64,000 bases of DNA from Sipunculus nudus (taxonomy: Eukaryota; Annelida; Sipuncula; Golfingiida; Sipunculidae): contig CM049308.1 of assembly GCA_026874595.1 (NCBI GenBank), positions 22,355,867 to 22,419,866 of the forward strand. The letters are read 5' to 3'. Every line of letters begins with the position of its first letter. Position 1 is the first letter of the stretch. This document shows, in pieces, positions 60,001-64,000 of this stretch. A program made the translations under genes and the position numbers. The notes beneath the pieces are model-generated. The model searched no databases, was not told the origin of the DNA, and saw only the letters and a program-made list of their open reading frames with translations.

Positions 60001-63000
60001 GGGTCATTAGGACTTCGATCCTTCGAGATATTAAGGAAAAAAAACTCTTTTTTCCATAAAAAAAGCCATTGTTACACTTCAAGGCTGCCTAATATCAAAA
60101 CCACTGATCTGTTTTTGATTGTATTTAGTATTCACATTCTTTCATAGATTTTCTATGAACATACCAAAAATTAGGTCATTATTGGATATTATTTTAAAGT
60201 TATGGGCCAAAACATAATGCAATTTTTTTTTAAAATCAAGAAATATATTTACTCACCTAGCATGAGAATTGCTGAACCTAGAGACTTTTTTTCAGGAATA
60301 TAACTTTATTTAATCAAGATTCAATTGTTTACCCAAAATTAGATCTGAATTTTGCAAATTTTTCAAGTTATTAGCATAAATAAAAAATCAATACCTTAAA
60401 TTTTGTCCAACTTTGGCACTGTTGATTTAATTTTCACAGCATATATACATAAGGATTTAATCTTTTAAAATCTGAAATTTCAAAAAAATTGATTGGAAAG
60501 AATAGCTTTTATTCATGTTTTCATACACCATGTCAAGTGTTGTTTACATCTAGCCCACCTAGTAGTACAGCCTTCACTTGCATTATGTAACCCACCCCAG
60601 GCAGCTTGCCTTGGGTCAGCCTGGCCACTACCAGCAGGCTTCCCCTCTGCCCTGCACTCCCCCCCCCCCCCCCCACATGGTGCAAAAACTAGATGAATGT
60701 TATTATTTTCTGTATTTGATTCATTCTTATTCTAGGCTATGCTACATTTTAGATTTTGTATTGTACCACCAGGGTTACAATGATTAAAGTGTACATTTAA
60801 TTGTGTCCACAAAGTGTTGTATTGCTATGAAAGTGTGGATGTTCATCAGAAAAGTAATTCCTTACTTCAGAAGAGTAAAAACTTCACCAGGTGTGAAATT
60901 GACTATAATTCCAGTAATAAATTAAAACTGGGATATTGTTTGTCCCTCATTCAACCAACAGTGTGTATACTTTATTTGAAAAGATGTTTTATTTTATCAA
61001 ATTTACTTTTATTTTATTTGGTGAATAAAATTAAGCATGTACTGAAAACTCCAATGTGCAAAACTTTTTAATAGTGATTCAAGGAATATTCTTGTAGATG
61101 CCATGTTGTGGCATTATTTTCTTTTAAATTCAGTTTAAACATTTATGATTTAAAAATAAAATATATGTGTATGCATAATATGACCCAATATGAGCTACAC
61201 TCTGGATATATGATGATTGCAACTTTTGCAACAATTCTAATATTTTAACTTATAGTTTCAGTTTTTTACTCTGTATATATAATGATTGGAACTTTTGCAA
61301 CAATTCTAAAATTTTAACTTATATTTTCAGGTTTTTTTATTAAAAATTTATAAAACCTGTAAATAAAAAAATGATTCAGATAAAAACTTCTTAATGGAAA
61401 AAATGGATATGCTTAAAAAAATAGGATTATATATAAACCTAAATGCATTATTCCCTTGAAAGTGAAATAAAGGTATTAGTCCATTCTGTCCACTTGCCTG
61501 TCCATCTGTAAATTTTCATATTCATCACAGTATCTCAAAATTTTACTGTTTTTCTTCATGACAGTCTTGTCAGAGTATTAGTTTGCAATCATATATTTAG
61601 AACTTTACTATAACCAAGTAGGAGGGCCCCTCTCCTCTTAGCTTTTCATATTCTTATATAAATGAAAAACATTACAATAGAATATTTCTACATCCACCTT
61701 TGTGCTGCCCTCACTTTTCCCTTCTCCAAACCCCATCCCAAAGTCAGCCTCAGTAAGCAAGAACAAGATAAATCAGATATGTTCATACTTTAATATTTTG
61801 TATAACTATTTGTCCATAGGTACCTATGTACATGCCAGAAATTATGTCAAGATTGTGTAATATGTAGACATAGTGGGCATCACAATAATGTACCTTGTCA
61901 AGACTAAAGAGATATTGTGTCATACAGTCACAAATTCATAAATCACTTCATCAGCATAGTTAATCATAACATCATATCTGTCAAATTGAACGCTTGCAGA
62001 CTACCATACACTTTAGATCCTTCAACAAATAGCCTTATCATCATTCTACTACTGGTTATTACTGCTGTCATTGCATTCATATTTGCTCAAATATATCACA
62101 ATTTTCAACCCCTCCTAAATAAATAAATAATAAACCACTATATTTGACTCTATTAATCCATCAGTCAGGTAATTTCATTTATCATTTACTCACATATTAC
62201 ATTACATTACTTTGTAATAGCCCAACATGTCCATGATATTCATAAGCTTTATCGACTCGATATAGTATCACAGTGGAGAAACATTTATAGTCGTATCATG
62301 ATCAGCTGAGAGCCGTGACCCATTGGTCCCTTGTTCTGTATCATGAACAAGTTGGTTGCTGTTGAGTGGCCTGTGCACAGCCATACTTGTGTTCTTGTGG
62401 TCAGAAATATAACAAACATGCAGAGGGATTTACCAATATGCCGAGTTATTGTTCTCGCACATGGTAGGTGTTGTTAAAAAGTAAACAAAGCTAACAACTG
62501 GTCAGGTTTATGTCAAATGACAGGCCATGAGGCATTTTCAAAAATGGTGAAAATATTTTCATCCTCATAGCACCCTACAGTGCAGTCCTTGTTGCAGGAT
62601 ATTAAGGCACTCTGATGTGTAAGCTGGTCAAAGATTCTCTAATGATAGAGGGCCAAAATAGCGCTAGGATTGGTTATCCATAGGCTGAGACCCCCAACTG
62701 TAGTTAGTGAAGTTTCTGATAGATGGCACTGCAATAAACCCTTCATGAAATTTTCTAGGTCGTGTCACATGCCTCAGGATTAAAAGGAACCTTTTTTCTT
62801 GAGGCAGGGATTACAGCTATATATATATATATATTAAATTAATTCAGATGTGTATATTTGCATTAAATGGTCACTCCCTTTAATTTAGCAAGTTTTTACT
62901 CAGGAAGTGCTTCAGGAAAGATATATAATCAGTCAATAAAACCATCTGGTATGCCTTTAAGCCTCTTCATGGGACATATCAGGAACCCTTGGTGTCTGCA

Positions 63001-63677
63001 GTGTAATAACTGGTTTCTTCTTATTTTTGCAGAAAGCAAAGCTGCAAGAGTACTTTCTTGGACATTATAAAGTGGCCTCAGAAGGTGAGACAAAAACTCT
63101 GTGAAGTGTATATTATCATTCATGTATTTTTTCTGTTATAATACATATATGCACATTATTGTTTGTCAAGTAAGAATCAAAATTAAATTTAGTATGATTT
63201 TTTTTCAAACTTTTCCACATACTTTTGTGCAATGATCAACCCTGTCCCTGTTTTTCCCAGTATAGGCACTTTGGGACAATTTTCAATCAGAGAGTTGATC
63301 CTAGTCTTAGGAAGGGTGCTTTCATGGAAATTCAAGCTCGTTCAGCAGAATGTGTCAGCCCACCGGTTTAACTCAGCCTATGTCTGAAGTCTGACTAAAT
63401 TATAATTACATGAGAAGGTCTCCATTTTTCACACTTACTCCAGACAAGTCAGTTTGAAGTGAACCTGACATTGCTGATTAGTAGATAAAATATGGTTCTC
63501 ACCTCTAACATATATCTGAGTCAGATAATAAGTTTTTTTTCAACTACAGTACAGCCAAAACAAGGGGATGCTGAAAAACAGGTGTCAAAAGATGGCGAAG
63601 AGTCACCAAGTAAGGAAGAAGATTCTGTGTCGGAAGATAAACCACAAGAAGCTGACACCACAGATGACAAAAAGGAG
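26848..63677 (+). CDS. ERLEC1: ERLEC1/XTP3-B-type ER lectin gene, N-terminal part (6 coding exons, incomplete)
   Basis: Joining 26848-27009, 48560-48655, 55560-55640, 56115-56192, 63033-63084 and 63550-63677 gives an open frame of about 199 codons. All boundaries are GT-AG and the phases match. The order is: signal peptide, a 'FSVNWPG' segment, '[13 protein letters not shown]', '[14 protein letters not shown]', 'YWTYELCHG', 'LRQYHEE', 'LQEYFLGHY', then an acidic linker. This matches ERLEC1 exactly in order. ERLEC1 is a soluble ER-lumen lectin with two mannose-6-phosphate-receptor-homology (MRH) domains. It binds misfolded N-glycoproteins and the HRD1-SEL1L ERAD complex. The first MRH domain is in the window; the second lies to the right. 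Intron 1 is about 21.5 kb and is mostly transposons. Confidence 0.92.
27205..27285 (-). repeat. tRNA-derived SINE head (degenerate)
   Basis: On the minus strand there is an A-box-like GGCTCACTTAGTAG and, about 30 nt downstream, a perfect B box GGTTCGATTCC, giving tRNA-like spacing. The acceptor stem does not pair well, so it is a tRNA-related SINE or pseudo-tRNA, not a functional tRNA gene. 27286-27740 holds nothing else certain, apart from a GGGGGCTCTGCCCCC palindrome near 27391. Confidence 0.5.
27958..28315 (+). repeat. 73-bp satellite array with 146-bp higher-order period
   Basis: GAGCTATT starts at 27958, 28031, 28104, 28177 and 28250, an exact 73-bp period. Units alternate between type A (TTATAAAGCAAA..AGACACTGCC) and type B (TAAATAGTAAAAGAGACGG), so the real period is 146 bp. 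All share TATTCGTCCGGCAGTTT. Upstream (27735-27957) the same CTATTSGTCCGGC word occurs in a degenerate form. 28316-30032 contains a poly-C run (28747-28762) and no recognised gene. Confidence 0.9.
30948..31107 (+). repeat. DIRS 5' inverted terminal repeat
   Basis: Nearly the exact reverse complement of 36297-36453 (shared words CATTAATACAGAAA, AACTTTAACAGAG, GGGAACGAGGCGGGATGGG, GTGGTTATGGGTAAC). Inverted, not direct, repeats separate DIRS1-like elements from LTR elements. Confidence 0.9.
31217..33150 (+). pseudogene. DIRS Gag-like protein ORF
   Basis: Starts with an ATG giving [14 protein letters not shown] and a cysteine cluster (CVSC..., CYSC, CFHC) like the N-terminal zinc-binding region of DIRS Gag. 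It is followed by a long Pro/Ser/Val-rich stretch and a helical region (near 32640-32960) with '[17 protein letters not shown]'. The Arg/Ser-rich tail ending in FRGRSSK and a TGA (33148-33150) lies in a different frame from the start. A frame change around 32960-32983 is therefore inferred, by mutation or sequencing error. The role is assumed to be RNA binding and particle assembly. Confidence 0.65.
33180..34590 (+). pseudogene. DIRS reverse transcriptase / RNase H, frame-disrupted
   Basis: RT blocks lie in sequence order but switch frame. They are the N-terminal 'ITSQRLILS' part (near 33220), '[19 protein letters not shown]' with '[14 protein letters not shown]' (33430-33610), 'FTMLVHTV...[10 protein letters not shown]' (33690-33795) and '[12 protein letters not shown]' (33835-33875). 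RNase H follows with '[11 protein letters not shown]' (34230-34262), 'LELRAV', '[13 protein letters not shown]' and 'ADALSRPP' (to 34580). Changes fall near 33410, 33695 and 34005. The catalytic YLDV region reads D-V where many RTs have D-D, as is common in DIRS elements. The function in an intact copy is cDNA synthesis. Confidence 0.8.
34840..36088 (+). pseudogene. DIRS tyrosine recombinase, broken
   Basis: The N-terminal part (SAM-like core-binding fold) reads '[20 protein letters not shown]' onwards, then the catalytic domain '[12 protein letters not shown]' (first Arg). After the break come '[12 protein letters not shown]' (His-x-x-Arg and His) and '[14 protein letters not shown]' (Trp and nucleophilic Tyr). 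The R-H-R-H/W-Y set identifies a tyrosine recombinase, which would insert a circular DNA intermediate. A 15-nt poly-G run (35669-35683) shifts the frame, and a TAG at 35753-35755 interrupts the second half. The Ser/Pro-rich tail ends at 36088. Confidence 0.85.
36147..36257 (+). repeat. DIRS internal complementary region
   Basis: 36147-36190 is complementary to the first ~45 bases of the element. 36190-36257 is complementary to its last ~65 bases. The two meet at TAATAAAACCCCCCC. In the known DIRS1 replication model this region templates joining of the two ends into a circle. Confidence 0.88.
36297..36453 (+). repeat. DIRS 3' inverted terminal repeat
   Basis: Reverse-complement partner of 30948-31107. 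It is followed by a 3'-specific extension (36454-36502, with the CATTCACAGGGAGGGAATGG word) that pairs with the right half of the internal complementary region. Confidence 0.9.
36503..37640 (+). repeat. H2 interior: (CCG)n and ~290-bp tandem monomers
   Basis: After (CCG)n come repeated blocks: 'CATATCTCGGGAACCGT' (36698, 36970 and a variant near 37258), 'GGTGG.G.CACCTGCA' (36787, 37065, 37340) and 'AGGTGGCGCCACCT' (36942, 37212). The arrangement alternates two half-monomers. No coding potential. Confidence 0.7.
37682..37803 (+). repeat. (GGACAATTACCCCC)n array, left arm of an inverted pair
   Basis: About eight imperfect ~14-bp units. The complementary array (GGGGGTAATTGTCC)n lies at 48283-48450, beyond the Ty3 insertion, so the two formed a foldback structure before Ty3 entered the spacer. 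37804-38146 is AT-rich spacer. Confidence 0.85.
38147..39371 (+). repeat. Ty3 element 5' LTR
   Basis: 1225 bp, TG...CA ends. It supplies the promoter for the element (not resolved into motifs). It matches the 3' LTR throughout except T at 38617. Confidence 0.95.
39377..39389 (+). promoter_or_regulatory. Primer-binding site, tRNA-His type
   Basis: TGGTGCCGTGACC begins 5 nt after the LTR. Its complement ends GTCACGGCACCA, which matches the 3' end of animal tRNA-His (acceptor TCACGGC-A plus CCA) as I recall it. It primes minus-strand cDNA synthesis. Confidence 0.7.
39429..41270 (+). CDS. gag: Ty3 element Gag polyprotein
   Basis: 613 codons, intact. The N-terminal third is acidic, Ser/Pro-rich and of no recognised fold. 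Residues about 300-470 hold the capsid-like region ('[19 protein letters not shown]', '[13 protein letters not shown]', '[21 protein letters not shown]'), typical of the Ty3 retrotransposon Gag domain. One CCHC zinc knuckle (C-x2-C-x4-H-x4-C, residues ~558-571) for RNA binding lies near the C-terminus. The start ATG is 57 nt after the LTR and 40 nt past the primer site. The TGA stop (41268-41270) overlaps pol, which is in the -1 frame. Confidence 0.93.
   Translation: MESFSNLFGTLRRGLVSMLPSALSTPWIDRNEGISPRNVQPTSSPPSIDSDENESDLEDSYREALPGDTGDFMSDRQIGERSVRWEGPHSDGGQKEAKPDSSFGLMPDSAAASRDGGIFSSPDPSYATPPSRSEIACDQARAICADSGEELFSPYRRQYEQRPQSPFPPAPRGFHRGMQSHLTDDYQTPSRRHQSVHRYWPSDQQPLRSDVSWSRGDEETSFFPSGPRPAYVSTPYPQEADIRMTGRDQRPVFGHTRSNENRQRGRKTSRREVPPPSYQGPQMSSAAYGGPPPQMDPRASRKEKQPDLFDDTVWEWEDYLSHFLSVAMWNGWSEREKAQQLAMSLRGKAQTVLGGLTEQELGSFEALKAVLTRRYCPTQRRPSYRNDFRYRKRRRDESPSTFASALRRLASKAHPQLSEVNRDALCVDQFIFGLGGPDVTKHVQFGHPEDLDAAVDLAVEFESLSAVGGIRKPSGLISPVVHCNTSSPDTVTIPQTGQMDLVQLVRENTEMLRKLLTAETRSKQGQLNEGQSVVNQCIQDTSLQGQASRSRRRQRDAGCFICSDKTHFARQCPLNQRNQPGQTGAVQHERAEVLDEEALNQEGLRLRPETQAN
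41222..41264 (+). promoter_or_regulatory. -1 programmed ribosomal frameshift signal (gag to pol)
   Basis: The slippery heptamer G TTA AAC (41222-41228) is in exact X-XXY-YYZ register with the gag frame. After a 6-nt spacer comes a stem-loop: GGCTTG.C.GTTT (41235-41245) pairs with AAAC.A.CAAGCC (41254-41264), with one C/A mismatch and an 8-nt loop. The pol frame is open from 41213 (after a TGA at 41210-41212), so the site lies inside the overlap. GTTAAAC is a known functional slippery sequence in nidoviruses. Confidence 0.85.
41228..45202 (+). CDS. pol: Ty3 element Pol polyprotein (PR-RT-RH-IN)
   Basis: About 1311 codons after the overlap, intact, made by -1 frameshifting from gag. An aspartic protease with the LVDTGSPNS active site is near codon 37, counting from 41267. 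The reverse transcriptase has 'VDYRKLN', '[10 protein letters not shown]' and the catalytic YLDDIIVFG (codon ~472). RNase H has '[15 protein letters not shown]' (~619). The integrase has an H-H-C-C zinc finger ('GHLGVTKTF...[11 protein letters not shown]', ~890-935) and the DDE core: D in 'AVDIMGPLP' (~961), D in '[10 protein letters not shown]' (~1020) and E in 'ERFNRTLQQ' (~1058). The order RT before IN places it in Ty3/gypsy. No chromodomain was recognised at the C-terminus. It stops with TAG at 45200. Confidence 0.95.
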   Translation, partial: PGRLAFAARNTSQLNKPSEIRPPVQLNGSNKGCFYLPVRIGHLLLKMLVDTGSPNSLLNGNVFEQLCSWSGGHTLRPAKTRLCTATGMDMQIYGEDEFELHVEGGIYKWNLVVADLCEMDGILGIDFLEGTRAVIDVVAGRLKMSTHEASLLRYTSDGHVAVCVKEEVVIPPSSELIITGYLASSEFHSSATTGNKMIEPKRFSEDTGIAIARALVDVAKEVPIRVMNLNSEAVTLKRGTEVASAQTVEAIEGPTTTKVCVTGARKNDKRGSTDCLPEHMQSLLENASDKLSAMERTQLMQLLCQYSDVFAVPGGMLGRTDLIKHKIDTGDTRPIRLPPRRMAPAQRNIANEETDKMLSQGVIQESDSPWAAPIVLVKKKDGTTRFCVDYRKLNHVTRKDAFPIPRIDDTLDTLSGAKWFCTMDMASGYWQIQMEEADRCKTAFASHRGLYEFKVMPFGLCCAPGTFSRLMELVLRGLQWDRCLVYLDDIIVFGRTFDQTLENLEKVFSRLRAAGLKLKPKKCHLFREEVDYLGHVVSANGIRCDPSKVAEVQNWDVPQNLTELRSFMGLASYYRKFIKGFSSIAAPLHDLQRKNRAFQWSDKCQAAFDILKGKLTSAPILAYPCDGSNFILDTDSSAVGIGAVLSQIQNGEEKVIAYASLSLNKTQRRYCTTYRELLAAVTFIKYFRTYLGTSKFILRTDHASLKWLLNFRDAENMLARWLSVLTTYDFEIIHRPGARHGNADALSRKPRKCKRGDCPDCAATTSKLKCAPVRRGTSRRNRQQGPPANEPPVNQETESDSSGDEVEVLSQWIGQYTKKELRERQGEDGGIRKIVEFKTNSEERPAWTRVAAEGTEFKALWAQWRNLVIEDGILYKKWETEGTSTQTLKQLVLPDRLRHEVFNELHCKRIAGHLGVTKTFFQVKRRFYWPRFKADIYRWCRQCTVCQQRKPGAGPGRAKLQQQPVGMPLERIAVDIMGPLPITDKGNEYIMVLSDYFTKYAEAYAIPDHRAQTVADLIVTEFVTRFGVPQQLHSDQGPEFESHLFQEMCSLLQIEKTRTCAYRPQSDGLVERFNRTLQQMLSLFVNDHRDDWDDHLPYVMMAYRSSPQESTKCTPNMLFLGRETTTPIDVMFGRPQEDQQMECPIAYVEWVRQAVGNAFEVARTNLRESAVRQERLYNRLSKERVYSTGEWVWRWYPPRAKEKLGKGWTGPYLVIEKVSDVTYKIQSNERSPFLLVHVDHLKKYESETYPHNWLTREEEREDDVGLDESSRFDDSSISQDTSLLPVYRQGSGSGIDDRDTASIDDPIAIRRTRRIIKPRDILDL
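45228..45242 (+). promoter_or_regulatory. Candidate 3' splice site before ORF3
   Basis: A pyrimidine-rich stretch ending TTTCCAG (AG at 45241-45242) lies two bases before the ORF3 ATG. Three stops separate pol from ORF3 in the same frame. This suggests that ORF3 is expressed from a spliced subgenomic RNA, as retroviral third genes are. No donor was pinned down upstream of gag. Confidence 0.45.
45245..46381 (+). CDS. Ty3 element ORF3: zinc-finger protein, interrupted by one TGA
   Basis: ORF3 is open for 292 codons to a TGA (46121-46123). The same frame then stays open a further 85 codons to TAA (46379-46381). Residues 91-116 form a C-x4-C-x14-H-x4-H finger, and residues 126-149 a second one with C-x4-H-x12-H-x4-H (a His replaces the second Cys). 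The middle is Arg/Pro/Thr-rich and hydrophilic. The post-TGA part is a highly charged helical segment (KEEARRRL...[14 protein letters not shown]), likely a coiled coil. There is no signal peptide or membrane segment, so it is not an envelope protein. The function is unknown; nucleic-acid binding is inferred from the fingers. The TGA may be a CGA-to-TGA mutation in this copy or a readthrough site. Confidence 0.7.
46382..46845 (+). other. Ty3 element 3' untranslated region
   Basis: AT-rich, non-coding stretch between ORF3 and the polypurine tract. Confidence 0.6.
46846..46857 (+). promoter_or_regulatory. Polypurine tract
   Basis: GGGAGGGGGGAA immediately upstream of the 3' LTR TGTGACG; the primer for plus-strand DNA synthesis. 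Confidence 0.9.
46858..48082 (+). repeat. Ty3 element 3' LTR
   Basis: 1225 bp, identical in length to the 5' LTR. The only difference found is G at 47328 (T at 38617). It should supply the poly-A signal; AATAAA occurs in the CAATAAACCC stretch around 47812. Confidence 0.95.
48283..48450 (+). repeat. (GGGGGTAATTGTCC)n array, right arm of an inverted pair
   Basis: About eleven imperfect units complementary to the array at 37682-37803. It lies just before the 3' terminal module of the outer Helitron-like element (attaattgtcttgggatactatgg at ~48477-48500). Confidence 0.85.
48560..48655 (+). CDS. ERLEC1: ERLEC1 exon 2
   Basis: 96 bases, 32 codons, phase 0. The acceptor has a T-rich tract ending in cag, and the donor gtttgt is weak. 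It encodes [20 protein letters not shown] then CIIPEM, the start of the first MRH domain (conserved V-MTT...EKY-C-LP). The acceptor is only 33 bases after the end of the Helitron-like element, so that element ends close to the branch-point region. Confidence 0.92.
48791..49340 (+). repeat. Dispersed repeat family F, diverged copy
   Basis: Has the family head (TAGCTCAACTGAAC..GTCATCTGAGCT, 48791-48820), then 'CCTTGGACCTACAAATCTGAAATTC' and 'GATGTGCCCAAGATCTC' as in the copies at 56505 and 57044. Non-coding. Confidence 0.7.
49510..51147 (+). mobile_element. Helitron-like non-autonomous element H3 (complete)
   Basis: Starts TCGCCAGACATAGTCTGG after A (49509). It ends with the perfect hairpin GGCACCTGCGGTGCC, then AAGAAATAT and CTAG (51144-51147), followed by T. 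Order inside: 5' hairpin, GATACTATGG, (CCG)n (49549-49590), a lead-in block, about 4.5 tandem monomers of ~330 bp (GGTGGCGCCACC-type motifs at 49854, 50180, 50503, 50839), GATGGGGGGCCTATTC, a 14-nt poly-G, GTCTGGCGATACTATGG and the 3' hairpin. It has no genes. Confidence 0.88.
51148..52396. other. ERLEC1 intron 2 spacer
   Basis: No gene or clear repeat was recognised. Several MITE-length AT-rich stretches lie between two Helitron-like elements. Confidence 0.4.
52397..53966 (+). mobile_element. Helitron-like non-autonomous element H4 (complete, chimeric core)
   Basis: Starts TCTCCAGACAAAGTC after A. It ends with hairpin GGCACCTGCAGTGCC, AAGAAATGT and CTAG (53963-53966) before T. The left half carries family monomers like H3 (to ~52960). 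The right half carries three copies of an unrelated ~290-bp monomer ('AATTCCTGCTTTTATTGATGTA' near 53255, 53545, 53835) rich in AGGTCA half-sites. The terminal modules are shared, so the cores are exchangeable between copies. Confidence 0.88.
52975..53880 (+). repeat. ~290-bp tandem array with AGGTCA half-site clusters
   Basis: Each monomer holds two clusters. One type reads GAGGTCAAAGGTCAAGGTCA (53051, 53342 and ~53632). The other is a variant after GGGGTCACA (53191, ~53481, ~53771). It is entirely inside element H4. Confidence 0.88.
54303..54336 (+). repeat. Family F 3'-end motif
   Basis: CAGCTGAGCACAGTAACTCA then CGGGTCCCTTGTT resembles the ends at 59645-59678 and 62304-62337 (CAGCTGAGMGCCGTGACCCA). 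The rest of 53967-55559 shows no feature. Confidence 0.55.
55560..55640 (+). CDS. ERLEC1: ERLEC1 exon 3
   Basis: 81 bases, 27 codons, phase 0. Acceptor ctcacag, donor gtaagc. It encodes [11 protein letters not shown] then [16 protein letters not shown], the highly conserved LL-PLF-Q--CSYR stretch of the first MRH domain, with one disulphide cysteine. Confidence 0.95.
56115..56192 (+). CDS. ERLEC1: ERLEC1 exon 4: MRH core
   Basis: 78 bases, 26 codons, phase 0. Acceptor ttacag, donor gtgagt. It encodes [20 protein letters not shown] then EREPGK. The Trp/Tyr-Cys-His-Gly motif and the Gln of RQYH are the conserved glycan-site surroundings of MRH domains. Confidence 0.96.
56505..58500 (+). repeat. 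Dispersed repeat family F, tandem-like copies
   Basis: Two copies with the full head (56505 and 57044: TTTTTAGCTCAGCTGAC, GTCATCTGAGCT, then (GTCCGTCC)n) are followed by a third lacking the head (from ~57841). Shared body words are 'TTAGATGTCCCCAAAATCTCC', 'AAAACCTCAATTTTTTATTA', 'ACTTCAGGACTGCCTAATATC' and 'AACATAATGCA'. Short open frames are remnants of repetition, not genes. Confidence 0.8.
59640..60560 (+). repeat. Family F end motif and a further body copy
   Basis: 59645-59678 is the family 3' end (CAGCTGAGCGCCGTGACCCA then TAGGTCCCTTGTT). 59940-60540 is another body copy ('TTTTAGATGTCCCCAAAATC'). A 16-nt poly-C run lies at 60659-60674. 58501-59639 is AT-rich with nothing recognised. 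Confidence 0.7.
60675..63032. other. Remainder of ERLEC1 intron 4
   Basis: AT-rich. It holds a family F 3' end at 62304-62337 (CAGCTGAGAGCCGTGACCCA) and a short (TA)n at 62817-62834. No exon or gene was recognised. Confidence 0.5.
63033..63084 (+). CDS. ERLEC1: ERLEC1 exon 5
   Basis: 52 bases, 17 codons plus one base (phase 1 out). Acceptor tttttgcag, donor gtgaga. It encodes [17 protein letters not shown], matching the conserved '..EY-LG' segment after the first MRH glycan motif. Confidence 0.92.
63550..63677 (+). CDS. ERLEC1: ERLEC1 exon 6: acidic linker
   Basis: 128 bases, completing 43 codons from phase 1. Acceptor ctacag, donor AAGGAG/gtaaaa. It encodes a strongly charged Glu/Asp/Lys/Ser linker ([10 protein letters not shown]...DTTDDKKE), as expected between parts of the first MRH domain in this family. 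Its donor sequence is the first unit of a tandem array. Confidence 0.9.
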
Positions 63678-64000
63678 GTAAAATTGTCTATCAAGTACCT
63701 AAAAGGAGGTAAAATTGTCTATCAAGTACTTAAAAGGAGGTAAACTGTCTATCAAGTACCTAAAAGGAGGTAAACTGTCTATAATGTACCTAAAAGGAGG
63801 TAAACTGTCTATCAAGTACCTAAAAGTAGGTAAACTGTCTATCAAGTACCTAAAAGGAGGTAAACTGTCTATCAAGTACCTAAAAGGAGGTAAACTGTCT
63901 ATCAAGTACCTAAAAGGAGGTATACTGTCTATCAAGTACCTAAAAGGAGGTATACTGTCTATCAAGTACCTAAAAGGAGGTAAACTGTCAATCAAGTACC
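63669..64000 (+). repeat. 30-bp minisatellite derived from the exon 6 splice donor
   Basis: About 11 near-identical units AAAAGGAGGTAAACTGTC / TATCAAGTACCT run to the window edge; the first two are 31 bp. Each unit repeats the exon end and donor (AAGGAG/GTAAA). The array starts within the exon and continues beyond 64000. Confidence 0.95.

Noticed and set aside
63699-63995. Minus-strand open frame with perfect 10-residue repeats
   Set aside because: Produced by the 30-bp minisatellite (period divisible by three); no start context or neighbour supports a gene.

Overview
This is eukaryotic, intron-rich, AT-rich animal DNA, most likely from a mollusc and probably a bivalve. The species call is an inference: it rests on the two metazoan secretory-pathway genes and on repeat types (Helitron-like elements with tandem cores, DIRS and Ty3 retrotransposons) that are common in bivalves. 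There is no operon, CRISPR or prokaryotic feature. Only two host genes are supported, arranged head to head about 8 kb apart. A TMEM87-type Golgi membrane protein gene runs leftwards (seven coding exons between 18599 and 913, continuing past the left edge). An ERLEC1/XTP3-B-type ER lectin gene runs rightwards (six coding exons between 26848 and 63677, continuing past the right edge). All thirteen exons were placed from GT/AG splice signals with matching phases and from protein resemblance.

Layout. 1-18.6 kb: TMEM87 gene, with introns carrying a pogo-like MITE, a hAT transposon remnant with a perfect 8-bp target duplication, a Helitron-like element (minus strand) nested in another repeat, and two direct copies of an unidentified 0.6-0.7 kb repeat. 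18.7-26.7 kb: intergenic DNA with AT microsatellites, quasi-palindromic arrays, a GC-rich unidentified block and two inverted-repeat elements. 26.8-48.6 kb: exon 1 and the 21.5-kb first intron of ERLEC1, which is a stack of nested transposons. One Helitron-like element (30033-48526) contains a second (30900-37644), which contains a complete DIRS1-type tyrosine-recombinase retrotransposon (30931-36502). The right part of the outer element contains a full, very young Ty3/gypsy LTR retrotransposon (38147-48082). 48.6-64 kb: ERLEC1 exons 2-6, with two more complete Helitron-like elements, an array of another repeat family, and a 30-bp minisatellite built from the exon 6 splice donor.

The most notable material is mobile. 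(1) Five copies of one non-autonomous Helitron-like family can be delimited to the base: TC start, 3' hairpin, CTAG end, A/T insertion site. Their internal tandem arrays carry nuclear-receptor-type half-sites and a GGTGGCGCCACC palindrome. (2) The Ty3 element has LTRs differing at one of 1225 positions, a textbook -1 frameshift signal between gag and pol, and a third ORF encoding a zinc-finger protein directly behind a splice acceptor. (3) The ERLEC1 splice donor has itself become a tandem repeat. The two host proteins act in the same broad pathway space (ER quality control and Golgi membrane traffic), but nothing here shows they are co-regulated.
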